A stretch of DNA of 64,000 nt from Polynucleobacter sp. MWH-Jannik1A5 (GTDB taxonomy: Bacteria > Pseudomonadota > Gammaproteobacteria > Burkholderiales > Burkholderiaceae), in NCBI RefSeq assembly GCF_018881795.1, contig NZ_JACVPQ010000001.1, forward strand, positions 1,640,113 to 1,704,112. The letters are read 5' to 3'. Of this stretch, positions 47,611-55,396 are shown in pieces. The stretch's first letter is position 1; each line of letters begins with the position of its first letter. A model generated the notes under the pieces. That model was given only the letters and a program-made list of their open reading frames with translations. It ran no database searches and was not told the DNA's origin. A program made the translations under genes and the position numbers.

Positions 47611-48573
47611 GTGAAACGAATCATCCATTTAGTGTTTGCTACTTGTTTCTGTTTTTTCTCTAGCCTAGCACTTGCTTATCCTACTAAACCCATAACGATT
47701 ATTGTTCCTCAGGCGCCGGGTGGAACAAACGATATTGTTGGGCGGGTTGTAGCCCAGCGTCTTGGTGAGCAAATGAAAGCTTCGGTGATTGTCGAAAATC
47801 GACCAGGTGCTGGCGGTAATATTGGCACTCAGTTTGTTGCCAATGCCCCTAAAGATGGCTACACACTCTTGATGACCATTAGTAGTGCTCAAGCCATTAA
47901 CCCTGCGCTTTATAAAAACCCAGGGTTTGATCCCGTCAATGACTTTGTGCCTTTGGCCATGATCGGCTCAGTACCTAATGTATTGGTGGTCAATCCCAAC
48001 TTCCCTGCCAAGAACTTAGATGAATTCTTAAAGTTGGTTAAATCAAAGCCTCCTGAAACCTATCAATATGCTTCAGCAGGAAATGGCACCTTAAACCACC
48101 TCCTTGGTGAAATGCTCAATCAGAGCTATGGCATCTCCTTGCAACACATTCCTTATAAAGGTGTAGCGCCCGCACTTAACGATCTTTTAGGTGGTCAAGT
48201 ACAAATTGCCTTTGCGAGTTTGCCGTCTGTACTGCAATACATCAACTCACAAAAACTCATTGCACTTGGTGTCAGCTCTGCTAAGCGTTCACCCATTCTG
48301 CCGGATGTTCCTTCTATTTCAGAGAAAGTTCCTGGATTCTCTGGATCCTTATGGATTGGCTTGTTTGCACCAAAAGGTACGCCAAAGCCTGTGGTTGATA
48401 AATTGCAAAAGGAGATGCAACTCACACTTGCAAACCCAGAGTTAAGAGAAAAACTACAAGCCTCTGGAGTAGAGCTTGCAAATATGTCTCCAGCTGAATT
48501 TGCGAAACAGTTACAAGAAGATATTGCTCGCTGGGCCAAGATCGTTAAAACCTCCGGCGCATCACTAGATTAA
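47611..48573 (+). CDS. Bug family (TctC) periplasmic solute-binding receptor
   Basis: A 320-residue secreted receptor. GTG 47611 with AAGGA five bases upstream gives the signal peptide VKRIIHLVFATCFCFFSSLALA before YPTKPI; the open frame to the left crosses the terminator and is not coding. Bug signatures are ITIIVPQAPGGTNDIVGR, ENRPGAGGNIGTQFVA, and YKGVAPALNDLLGGQVQ. Bug proteins bind organic acids, some feeding a TctAB permease; no permease is adjacent, so this is an orphan receptor flanked by two similar terminators. Confidence 0.88.
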   Translation: MKRIIHLVFATCFCFFSSLALAYPTKPITIIVPQAPGGTNDIVGRVVAQRLGEQMKASVIVENRPGAGGNIGTQFVANAPKDGYTLLMTISSAQAINPALYKNPGFDPVNDFVPLAMIGSVPNVLVVNPNFPAKNLDEFLKLVKSKPPETYQYASAGNGTLNHLLGEMLNQSYGISLQHIPYKGVAPALNDLLGGQVQIAFASLPSVLQYINSQKLIALGVSSAKRSPILPDVPSISEKVPGFSGSLWIGLFAPKGTPKPVVDKLQKEMQLTLANPELREKLQASGVELANMSPAEFAKQLQEDIARWAKIVKTSGASLD

Positions 48574-48591
48574 GTCTGATATTGACGATGT

Positions 48592-48627
48592 AAATAAATA
48601 AAGGGGCCGCGGCCCCTTTATTTATTT
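48592..48627. terminator. Long palindromic bidirectional terminator
   Basis: A perfect 36-bp palindrome: AAATAAATAAAGGGG (48592-48606), CCGCGG at the centre, and CCCCTTTATTTATTT (48613-48627). It separates the Bug receptor gene from the convergent lipoprotein gene. Confidence 0.85.
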
Positions 48628-48647
48628 CTAAATCTACTCAAGACAGA

Positions 48648-49196
48648 TTAGTTGGAGCCATTAACTGCTTGCATATAGCCTTGAATGTATTGCGGTGGTA
48701 CATAGAGTTCAGTTTTAATGCCTGACTTAGATGAAACGGTCATGATGAAACCTTTCTTCATCTTGTCCTTGAGGAATGCTTCAGTCAATTGAACTGATAG
48801 TACTTCTCTGAAGATGCAACCTCGATCGCCACAAGCGCCAGCTTCTCTGCCAACTACTTTAAACGTGCTTGCAGGATTGCCTTCTTGAGATGCTGAATCG
48901 TAGTAACGCCATTGTGAGAAATATGTAAGCTGAGCAATGAGCTCATACGTTTTTGCACCTTGTCTTGCTTGCTCAGCTCTAAGGCTAAACATTTGATAGG
49001 TATTGGTTTCATCCATTGAATTAATAGGAGGGCCTTGATAGATTTTTCCGCCCGTTGCTGAATTAGGCGTAATGATGGTCGAGTGATAGACATCATTAAT
49101 TTCCCAGCCGCTAATTTTTTTATCATTCTGATTGCAGGCAACTAGTCCGGCGCTGATTGCTAGCAATAAAACAACTCGATAGATGATGCGATGCAT
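48648..49196 (-). CDS. Predicted lipoprotein of unknown function
   Basis: A 182-residue protein. ATG 49196 is preferred (MHRIIYRVVLLLAISAGLVAC) because AGGGAGC lies about seven bases before it and the signal peptide with lipobox LVAC (Cys21) then has normal length; an upstream ATG at 49220 is possible. The mature part is a soluble, beta-rich-looking domain with two Cys in EAGACGDRGCIF that could form a disulfide. I do not recognise a family. It converges with the Bug gene. Confidence 0.72.
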   Translation of the reverse strand: MHRIIYRVVLLLAISAGLVACNQNDKKISGWEINDVYHSTIITPNSATGGKIYQGPPINSMDETNTYQMFSLRAEQARQGAKTYELIAQLTYFSQWRYYDSASQEGNPASTFKVVGREAGACGDRGCIFREVLSVQLTEAFLKDKMKKGFIMTVSSKSGIKTELYVPPQYIQGYMQAVNGSN

Positions 49197-49259
49197 ATAA
49201 AGCTCCCTAAGAATCACCAAATCATACTATCCCTTGGTGCGGAGCTCGATTTCTAGCGC

Positions 49260-50084
49260 TTATACGTATTTACCGGTTAGGCCGCCGTCCACCACCAGCT
49301 CTGTTCCAGTAATGTAGGCTGCGGCATCGGACACTAAAAAGGCGCAGGCGTGAGCTACATCCCAGGCAGAGCCTGAACGACCTAGGGGCACCTGGCGATC
49401 GCGGGCTGCGCGTGCTTCATCAAGCCCGTTTTCAGAGAACATTTTGGCTACGGTATTGGCAATGCGAGGGGTATCAATTAGTCCAGGAACCACCGTATTT
49501 GCTCGAATGCCCTTGTCAGCGTATTGCTGGGCAATCATTCTAATGAATTGCGTGTTAGCAGCCTTGGTCACGCTATAGGCTAGGTGAGGATAGCCCAAAT
49601 AACGCATTCCTGCTACTGAAGAAATAGCAATAATATTGCCGCTATTGCGAGATACCATTTCAGGCAAAACTTCTTGCGCTGCTAACAAAAGACTACGAAC
49701 GTTGACCTTATGAATGCGATCAAAATCCTCGGCGCTAGTTTCCATAGGGCCACCAACTTTGCCGATCCCTACGTTGTGATGCAACACATCAATTGGGCCA
49801 AACTGTTTGCGCGCTTCACTAAACAGTCTTTTCACATCGTCTTCTTCAGAAACGTCGCCCACAAAAGTTTGGGCTATGCCGCCTTCACCTAGGATGATCT
49901 TAGTAGTTTCTTCTGCAGACACTAGATCTCGATCGATAACACAAACCTTAGCGCCTAAGCGAGCGTAGGTAACGCATGAGGCTCTACCAATACTCCAACC
50001 AGGGCCGGCTGAACCACCACCCGATACAAAGATCACACGATTAGTGAGATCAGTAGGTAGGCCGGGAGGATGCTTTAGATTCAT
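49260..50084 (-). CDS. Short-chain dehydrogenase/reductase (operon gene 5)
   Basis: A 274-residue SDR. The coenzyme-binding segment is VIFVSGGGSAGPGWSIGRAS, an expanded Gly-rich loop instead of the plain TGxxxGIG. NAG is replaced by HHNVGIGKVG; catalytic Ser lies in IAISSVAGMRYLG and Tyr-Lys in YSVTK. The C-terminus has AAYITGTELVVDGG. It is the last gene of the minus-strand Bug/ligase/lyase/SDR operon and starts directly after the SDR2 stop. It probably oxidises a hydroxy acid or alcohol intermediate; the substrate is unknown. Confidence 0.85.
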   Translation of the reverse strand: MNLKHPPGLPTDLTNRVIFVSGGGSAGPGWSIGRASCVTYARLGAKVCVIDRDLVSAEETTKIILGEGGIAQTFVGDVSEEDDVKRLFSEARKQFGPIDVLHHNVGIGKVGGPMETSAEDFDRIHKVNVRSLLLAAQEVLPEMVSRNSGNIIAISSVAGMRYLGYPHLAYSVTKAANTQFIRMIAQQYADKGIRANTVVPGLIDTPRIANTVAKMFSENGLDEARAARDRQVPLGRSGSAWDVAHACAFLVSDAAAYITGTELVVDGGLTGKYV

Positions 50085-50813
50085 TTACTGACTGAGACCC
50101 ACAGTCATACCGCCACACACATAAACTACCTGACCTGTAGTAAATCCAGCGCGTTGGTCCAAGAGTGAGGCAACCATATGGGCCACTTCTTCAGGTTGAC
50201 CAATACGACCTAGTGGCACACTATCTAGAATACGCTGTGTAGCGGGGGCACCTGGTGGGTTGGCGCTCTGAAAGAGTTCTGTAGCAATCGGACCTGGTCC
50301 AATAGCATTGACAGTAATGCCATTGGCAGCAAGCTCTAAAGCCAATGTACGCGTAAGACCTAATAGTCCCGCTTTAGAGGTGGCATAAGCAATGCGCTCT
50401 TCTTTACCCAGGGCAGCGCGACTGGCGATGTTCACAATGCGTCCAAAGTGAGCAGCTTTCATAGCGGGGAGTAGGGCTTGCACACAAATGATGGCGACGA
50501 CGACGTTGACAGTCATCACCGCCTGAAAATCAGCGATGGTGGTTTTCTCAATCGTGCCGGGGCGTACGGTACCTGCGTTATTCACCAAACGCGTGATCGA
50601 AAATTGGGATGCGACATCAGCTAATGCAGCGCGTAACACTTGTTCGTCAGAGACATCTACTTCGTAGAAGCTTTCATGAGGGGAAATTTCTGCAGGTGCT
50701 GTTTTGTCAAAATTGATGACATGCATGCCATCAGCAATAAGACGCTCGCTAATTGCACGACCTATGCCACGGCTAGCCCCAGTAACTAAGACACACTCTC
50801 TAGGACTCATCAT
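50085..50813 (-). CDS. Short-chain dehydrogenase/reductase (FabG-like, operon gene 4)
   Basis: A 242-residue SDR with canonical motifs: VTGASRGIGRAI, VNNAG, Ser in NIASRAALG and YATSKAG. The length and GQVVYVCGGMTVG C-terminus resemble FabG-like reductases acting on CoA- or ACP-bound 3-oxo/3-hydroxy acids. The start overlaps the preceding stop by one base. With SDR1, the ligase and the lyase it suggests activation, oxidation and cleavage of an organic acid. Confidence 0.85.
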   Translation of the reverse strand: MMSPRECVLVTGASRGIGRAISERLIADGMHVINFDKTAPAEISPHESFYEVDVSDEQVLRAALADVASQFSITRLVNNAGTVRPGTIEKTTIADFQAVMTVNVVVAIICVQALLPAMKAAHFGRIVNIASRAALGKEERIAYATSKAGLLGLTRTLALELAANGITVNAIGPGPIATELFQSANPPGAPATQRILDSVPLGRIGQPEEVAHMVASLLDQRAGFTTGQVVYVCGGMTVGLSQ

Positions 50814-51592
50814 TAGCCAATCTTATTGGCGCCATCCACAAATGGAATGGCATGCTCGACGGTATCCCAAATAAAGCGGCCTGATGGGCTTTGTTGTTCT
50901 TCAACAATATGGGCCACTAATCCAGCTGAACGAGAAATTACCGCAAAGCCACGCATTACAGCAGTAGGTATACCAATTTCTCCTAGGAGGGCTGCAACAG
51001 CACCGGTTGCATTGATGGTGATAGGTCTACCAGCAACTTCATCAACTGCTTTAGATAAGGTCTCTAACGCACGAATATGATCCCCTTTGAGTTCTTTCTC
51101 GGCGCGACCCATCTCTAGGAGTTTGTATGCTCTGGGATCTACTGGTTTATGTAGATGATGACCAAAGCCGGGAACTGCACCCTTAATGTTCTTGTAGTGT
51201 TGTGCAATTGAAAGCGCTTCAGCATAAGGGTCTTTTGCAGCAATGATGCGATCTAACAATGCCGAGCAATTCTCCATCGTGCCAATGAATGAGCTACCAA
51301 CGGCAAGTAGACCAGCTGATACTGCGCCTTGTAAATTTTCAGGAGCGCTCATATAGATTAAGCGTGTAGCAATCGCACTCGGCGTTAAGCCATGCTCCAT
51401 CAACACAATCAGCACGACATCGGTAATCCGAATATCTACACCACGAGGCTCTCTACCCAAAATTTGCATCAACATCACTTCAGTGAATGTCTTTTTACCC
51501 ATCAAATCTTCCACTAAATCAGCATCGCGGTAATGCAAGCTAGTCAGGGTATGTGTACAAAGGCTGGTAACAGGCGTTTTTTTAGTAGTCAT
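50813..51592 (-). CDS. Citryl-CoA lyase-like / citrate synthase family enzyme (operon gene 3)
   Basis: A 259-residue protein matching only the core of citrate synthases (normally ~430). GAVPGFGHHLHKPVDPRAY holds the conserved His and Arg of the citrate-synthase GFGHxxxK..DPR motif, and APENLQGAVSAGLLAVGSS aligns with the first catalytic region. The usual C-terminal catalytic Asp (NVDFYSG) is not seen. Short citryl-CoA lyases of this size cleave citryl-CoA to acetyl-CoA and oxaloacetate. In this operon it more likely cleaves or forms a related acyl-CoA; the substrate is unproven. Confidence 0.78.
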   Translation of the reverse strand: MTTKKTPVTSLCTHTLTSLHYRDADLVEDLMGKKTFTEVMLMQILGREPRGVDIRITDVVLIVLMEHGLTPSAIATRLIYMSAPENLQGAVSAGLLAVGSSFIGTMENCSALLDRIIAAKDPYAEALSIAQHYKNIKGAVPGFGHHLHKPVDPRAYKLLEMGRAEKELKGDHIRALETLSKAVDEVAGRPITINATGAVAALLGEIGIPTAVMRGFAVISRSAGLVAHIVEEQQSPSGRFIWDTVEHAIPFVDGANKIG

Positions 51593-51615
51593 AGTAATAA
51601 TTTTCTAAATTAAAT

Positions 51616-53124
51616 CTAGGCATGAGCTTGAAGCTTTTGAATGACGGCACTCTTCAGTAGCTTGCCTACATTGGAGCGCGGTAAGCTCTCGTAGAAGTGA
51701 ACGCGCTTAGGCGTTTGTACAGGCCCCAGTAGATTACGAACAAATGCGATCAGCTCAGCTTCATCGGCACTTTGTCCTGGGTGTAATTGCACGGCAGCTT
51801 GAACAGTTTCTCCCCACTTTTCATCGGGCAGACCAAAAACAAGGCATTCATGAACAGCAGGGTGTTGGCTTAACGCATTCTCAACATCAACTGGGTACAC
51901 ATTAAATCCGCCAGTAATCACGATATCTTTGAGGCGATCCTTGAGATACAAAAATCCACGTTCATCGATCAAGCCGCGATCACCAGTATGTAACCAGCCA
52001 TCAATAATGGTTTCAGCAGTTTTCTCTGGCATGCGCCAATAGCCATTCATGAGCAGATCACCACGTGCAACGACTTCGCCGATTTCACCGCTGGGCAAAA
52101 TTTTGCCTTCTGGGGACATGATGGCTACATCGCTAAACCATGTAGGCCTGCCAACGGCCGCCCAGTTATTGGGATCTTCAAAATCTTCTGGCCGCATGAC
52201 AGTCAAAATTTGCGGCGCTTCAGTTTGACCGTAGGTGGTTCCTAAAACTCGACCAAAGAAATCGCGCACCTTCCGTACTTGCTCCGGCGGCATTGGAGCG
52301 CCACCATAAATCAGTCTGCGCAGTTTTGGAAAATCACTTCTGGATGCATTAGGCAGAGCCATTAGCATGTAAACCAGAGTTGGTGGCATAAAGCAAACGG
52401 TACCCCTGCGATCCCGAAATGCGGATCTGACCACTTCTGCGCCGGCACCATCTAGGATGACGTGACAGCCACCCTGAGCCAGAATGGGAACAATGTAAGT
52501 GGATGTGCCATGCGTAATCGGAGCAGCTACAACATAGCGCTCATGCTCATCAAATCCCCATACCTGAATTTGATTGCTAATGTTTGCCATCCATGCGCGG
52601 TAGGGTTGCATGACGCCCTTAGGTGCACCGGTAGTACCGCCCGTAAATTTAATCGCTTGAATGGCATCTTGAGGCAATTCAAAAGTGGGTTGAGGTGCAT
52701 CAGCATGTAGATGGATGAGTTCATCCATGCTTCTGGCTGATGCGTTAGTGTCGCTACCTGTATATATCCAAGCGCCTGATGCGCCATTGAGTAATTCCTG
52801 GTTTGCCGCATCCAGGATAACGATAGACGGCTCAGTGATATTGATGATGCGCGCAATTTCTGGGTGAGTACTCTTAGGATTTAAAGGCACCCATACCTTG
52901 CCGCACGCCAAGATCGCGAGGAGAGCAGTGATGTGATCTGCGCTATTGCCTGCACAAATTGCAACGCGACTTTGTAATGCTGGATCTAAAGCCGAAAGTC
53001 CTGCCGCCAGAGCTTTGACTCGCGCAGCTAAGGTTGAGTAATGAATTGGACCTGCAGGGGTGTCAATGGCAATGCGGTCGGGCCAGCGTTGCGCAGCCCT
53101 CCAGAAAAAGTCGATAGGAAACAT
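51616..53124 (-). CDS. AMP-forming acyl-CoA ligase (operon gene 2)
   Basis: A 502-residue ANL-superfamily enzyme that should activate a carboxylic acid with ATP and CoA. The P-loop is IKFTGGTTGAPKGVM (about residues 164-178), the adenylate motif TYGQTEAPQ, the hinge YLKDRLKDIVITGGFNVYP and the catalytic Lys in PRSNVGKLLKSAV are all present. It lies between the Bug receptor and the lyase-like gene. Short gaps (about 20-50 bp) indicate one transcript. The substrate may be the acid bound by the adjacent receptor. Confidence 0.9.
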   Translation of the reverse strand: MFPIDFFWRAAQRWPDRIAIDTPAGPIHYSTLAARVKALAAGLSALDPALQSRVAICAGNSADHITALLAILACGKVWVPLNPKSTHPEIARIINITEPSIVILDAANQELLNGASGAWIYTGSDTNASARSMDELIHLHADAPQPTFELPQDAIQAIKFTGGTTGAPKGVMQPYRAWMANISNQIQVWGFDEHERYVVAAPITHGTSTYIVPILAQGGCHVILDGAGAEVVRSAFRDRRGTVCFMPPTLVYMLMALPNASRSDFPKLRRLIYGGAPMPPEQVRKVRDFFGRVLGTTYGQTEAPQILTVMRPEDFEDPNNWAAVGRPTWFSDVAIMSPEGKILPSGEIGEVVARGDLLMNGYWRMPEKTAETIIDGWLHTGDRGLIDERGFLYLKDRLKDIVITGGFNVYPVDVENALSQHPAVHECLVFGLPDEKWGETVQAAVQLHPGQSADEAELIAFVRNLLGPVQTPKRVHFYESLPRSNVGKLLKSAVIQKLQAHA

Positions 53125-53174
53125 AAATTAATTCATCTTCATAAAGACGATTTGCGAAGGGCTAGGGATTACTT

Positions 53175-54167
53175 TTATTCTGCTTTGGCGCCAGATTCTT
53201 TTACTACTTCACGCCAGCGTTTCACTTCAGAGACCTCAAATGCGGCCATCTTTTCTGGTGTGCCGGGCTCAGGGGTGGCGGCCAACTCTTGCATGCGTTG
53301 ACGTACCTCAGGTGAGTTCAATGCCTTATTGAGTGCGGAATTAAGCTGCATGATGATCGGCTTTGGTGTTCCTGCGGGAGCAACTAGAGCAAACCAAGAT
53401 TGCACATCAAATCCAGGGTAGCCAGATTCTGCAATGGTTGGGACATCTGGCAAAAATGGTGAGCGTTGAGCGCTGGTAACGGCAATCGGGCGAAGTTTTC
53501 CAGCCTTGATGTGAGGTAATGCAGAAGGCGCATTGTCAAACATCGACTCCACTTGACCGCCTAGTAAATCAGTTACAGCAGGTGCACTTCCTTTGTATGG
53601 GATATGCAGCATTTGAATTTTGGCTTGCATCTTGAACATTTCACCGGAAAGATGAATAGATGAGCCGCTGCCTGAAGAGGCGAACGTGACACCATCTTTT
53701 GCATTTTTGGCATAGCGCACATAGTCGGCTACGGTCTTGACGGGCAGGCTTGGGTTGACTACCAAAATATTCGGAATCTTAGCAATCATGCCAATCGGCT
53801 CAAAATCCTTGATAGGGTCGTAGCTTAAATTTGGGTAGAGCGTAGCGTTAATCGTATTAGCAATAGAGAAGGCATATAGCGTGTAGCCATCTGCAGGAGA
53901 GCGGGCTACTAATTCAGCTCCAACGTTGCTGTTCGCCCCTGGCTTATTTTCAACCAGGATAGATTGGCCCAATGTATTGCTCATGCTAACGGATACCAAA
54001 CGCGTTAGGACGTCTGTAGCGCCGCCAGCAGAGTAGCCAACAATAATCTTGATGGGCTTAGTTGGCCATGCTGATGATGTCTGGGCTACAGCTGATATCG
54101 AGATGGCTGTAATCAGGGCAGCAAAAACACTCAACAAGCCTTTTTTGGGTGTGAAACGTAAAGACAT
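53175..54167 (-). CDS. Bug family (TctC) periplasmic receptor (operon gene 1)
   Basis: A 330-residue receptor. ATG 54167 is preferred, GGGGGAGA lying a few bases upstream and giving a normal signal peptide (MSLRFTPKKGLLSVFAALIT ... SAVAQT); the longer frame to 54218 is less likely. Bug motifs are IKIIVGYSAGGATDVLTR, VENKPGANSNVGAELVA and YKGSAPAVTDLLGGQVE. It heads the catabolic operon 49260-54167, so its ligand is probably the acid metabolised by the downstream enzymes. No permease is adjacent. Confidence 0.9.
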   Translation of the reverse strand: MSLRFTPKKGLLSVFAALITAISISAVAQTSSAWPTKPIKIIVGYSAGGATDVLTRLVSVSMSNTLGQSILVENKPGANSNVGAELVARSPADGYTLYAFSIANTINATLYPNLSYDPIKDFEPIGMIAKIPNILVVNPSLPVKTVADYVRYAKNAKDGVTFASSGSGSSIHLSGEMFKMQAKIQMLHIPYKGSAPAVTDLLGGQVESMFDNAPSALPHIKAGKLRPIAVTSAQRSPFLPDVPTIAESGYPGFDVQSWFALVAPAGTPKPIIMQLNSALNKALNSPEVRQRMQELAATPEPGTPEKMAAFEVSEVKRWREVVKESGAKAE

Positions 54168-54307
54168 AGATCTCCCCCGGTTTATAGGGTGCTTTAAGAC
54201 AATCTTTATAAGCCCCAATTTTTATTTATTCAGTATTTATAACACCAAAGACGAGAAAACGGTTTCTTGCTTCCTTTCGTCTAAGTTCAACATCCATGTC
54301 TTTTATT

Positions 54308-54325
54308 AGGGTATCTCACTACCCT
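54308..54325. promoter_or_regulatory. AGGGTA/TACCCT inverted repeat in the divergent spacer
   Basis: AGGGTA (54308-54313) and TACCCT (54320-54325), separated by TCTCAC, lie between the Bug operon and the small HTH gene and are followed by T6. Candidate operator, or a small terminator-like hairpin. Confidence 0.4.
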
Positions 54326-54335
54326 TTTTTACACT

Positions 54336-54364
54336 TCACAACTTCACAAGTACTGAAGTTGTGA
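54336..54364 (+). promoter_or_regulatory. Operator-like 11-bp inverted repeat with three TCACAA half-sites
   Basis: TCACAACTTCA (54336-54346) and TGAAGTTGTGA (54354-54364) are exact inverted copies with spacer CAAGTAC. A further direct TCACAA lies at 54344-54349, so half-sites occur at 54336, 54344 and (inverted) 54359. The repeat covers the predicted -35 and most of the spacer of the promoter of the next gene, as expected for a repressor site. Confidence 0.65.
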
Positions 54365-54370
54365 TATAGT
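54343..54370 (+). promoter_or_regulatory. Predicted sigma-70 promoter of the small HTH operon
   Basis: TTCACA at 54343-54348 (5/6 match to -35) and TATAGT at 54365-54370 (5/6 match to -10), spacer 16 bases. Transcription would start near 54377, giving a very short leader to the ATG at 54390. Confidence 0.55.
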
Positions 54371-54389
54371 TATCGAACTGGGAGATGAA

Positions 54390-54569
54390 ATGAAGAGACA
54401 AATACCAAAAACACATCAGGCCTTGGAATGGGTAGGCAAAGGCATGACTGCTGCTCAAGCAGCAAGAAAGATGGAGATTTCAGAATCCAGTGTGTATGCC
54501 GCTCTTAGAAAAACCAGAGCTAAAGAAGTAGGTTGTTGTCCAACGTGTGGTCACAAAATAAGGAACTAA
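54390..54569 (+). CDS. Small helix-turn-helix / zinc-knuckle protein (59 residues)
   Basis: A 59-residue ORF. Residues ~9-43 look like a helix-turn-helix: LEWVGKGMTAAQAARKME, then ISESSVYAALRKTRA, in the style of resolvase/transposase or phage-type HTHs. The C-terminus CCPTCGH contains a CPxCG zinc-knuckle half with a second Cys and a His nearby. GGGAG sits about five bases before the ATG. The stop is one base before the next ATG, so it is the first gene of an operon. Its palindromic promoter suggests autoregulation. It is not a recognised named family. Confidence 0.7.
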   Translation: MKRQIPKTHQALEWVGKGMTAAQAARKMEISESSVYAALRKTRAKEVGCCPTCGHKIRN

Positions 54570-54570
54570 G

Positions 54571-54870
54571 ATGAAAAAGACTCTATTAGCAGCCGTATCA
54601 ATCTCAGTAGCTGCATTTGCTTATGCAAATACAAAGCCGTCAGATTCTTCTGAGTTAGTAAATCAGCAGTGCAAGATTTCTGCTGAAGCGGTATCTACGT
54701 TGAAGGGCTTACGCTATGGCAACACTTCAATCCGCAAGGATGTATCGACGCTCATTAACGCCAGCTTAAAGACGCCAGAGAATCGAGATCTTGCGCAAAA
54801 GACGCTCAATCTCATGGTGGATGACAAATCCATTGATGCTAGAAGTCTTGAGGGTAAGTACTGCTCTTAA
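54571..54870 (+). CDS. Small secreted protein of unknown function
   Basis: A 99-residue protein. A signal peptide, MKKTLLAAVSISVAAFAYA, is followed by a ~80-residue mature domain with two Cys (QQCKIS near residue 36 and the C-terminal KYCS), which could form a disulfide. The remainder is helical and charged (TSIRKDVSTLINASLKTPEN). I do not recognise a family. AGGA overlaps the end of the upstream HTH gene, so the two are co-translated. Confidence 0.72.
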   Translation: MKKTLLAAVSISVAAFAYANTKPSDSSELVNQQCKISAEAVSTLKGLRYGNTSIRKDVSTLINASLKTPENRDLAQKTLNLMVDDKSIDARSLEGKYCS

Positions 54871-54887
54871 TTGACCGGTTAATTACC

Positions 54888-55349
54888 TTGGCACACAACG
54901 CAGAATGTCCTGACTGTGGGAACATGCGGGCACTGTTTGATCATTGCCCGCATTGTGGATCTAATAACTTGCCAATATTGAGCTCCGATACGATTGAGCT
55001 CAATATTAAGCAAGATGGTCCCTATGTGGACGAAGCACTAGAACGAATTACAGACTACCTACGAAAATCTCTAGAAATTGGGATCAAGGCCATAGTCTTG
55101 ATTCATGGATATGGATCTAGTGGCGAGGGTGGACGAATTAAATGGGCCATTCATGATGCCCTGGAAAACAATCGCTATTCAGATAGGGTTGATGAATATC
55201 ATTTTGGTGAGGATGTAGCCTACGGGAGCGAGGCCTATCATGCCTTGCTTAAGCGCCGCCCCGGATTAAAGCGATATCTCAAGCGATTTAAAGAAGGCAA
55301 TGCCGGTATGACAGTCTTATTGCTAGGTTCTCAAGCTAGAAGTGCTTAG
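54888..55349 (+). CDS. Zinc-ribbon plus Smr-domain protein
   Basis: A 153-residue protein. The N-terminus has a zinc ribbon of two CxxC pairs: CPDCGNM and CPHCGSN. Residues ~45-100 form an Smr domain like the MutS2 C-terminus: DEALERITDYLRKSLEIGIK, then VLIHGYGSSGEGGRIK with the conserved HGxG. The C-terminal third is basic (LLKRRPGLKRYLKRF). Smr domains are often RNA/DNA nucleases. Start TTG 54888 is 17 bp after the preceding stop. It is probably part of the small HTH operon. Confidence 0.78.
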   Translation: MAHNAECPDCGNMRALFDHCPHCGSNNLPILSSDTIELNIKQDGPYVDEALERITDYLRKSLEIGIKAIVLIHGYGSSGEGGRIKWAIHDALENNRYSDRVDEYHFGEDVAYGSEAYHALLKRRPGLKRYLKRFKEGNAGMTVLLLGSQARSA

Positions 55350-55396
55350 AATAGGATTACCGTGAAATTACTGCCTTATTTATTGGGAATAACTCT

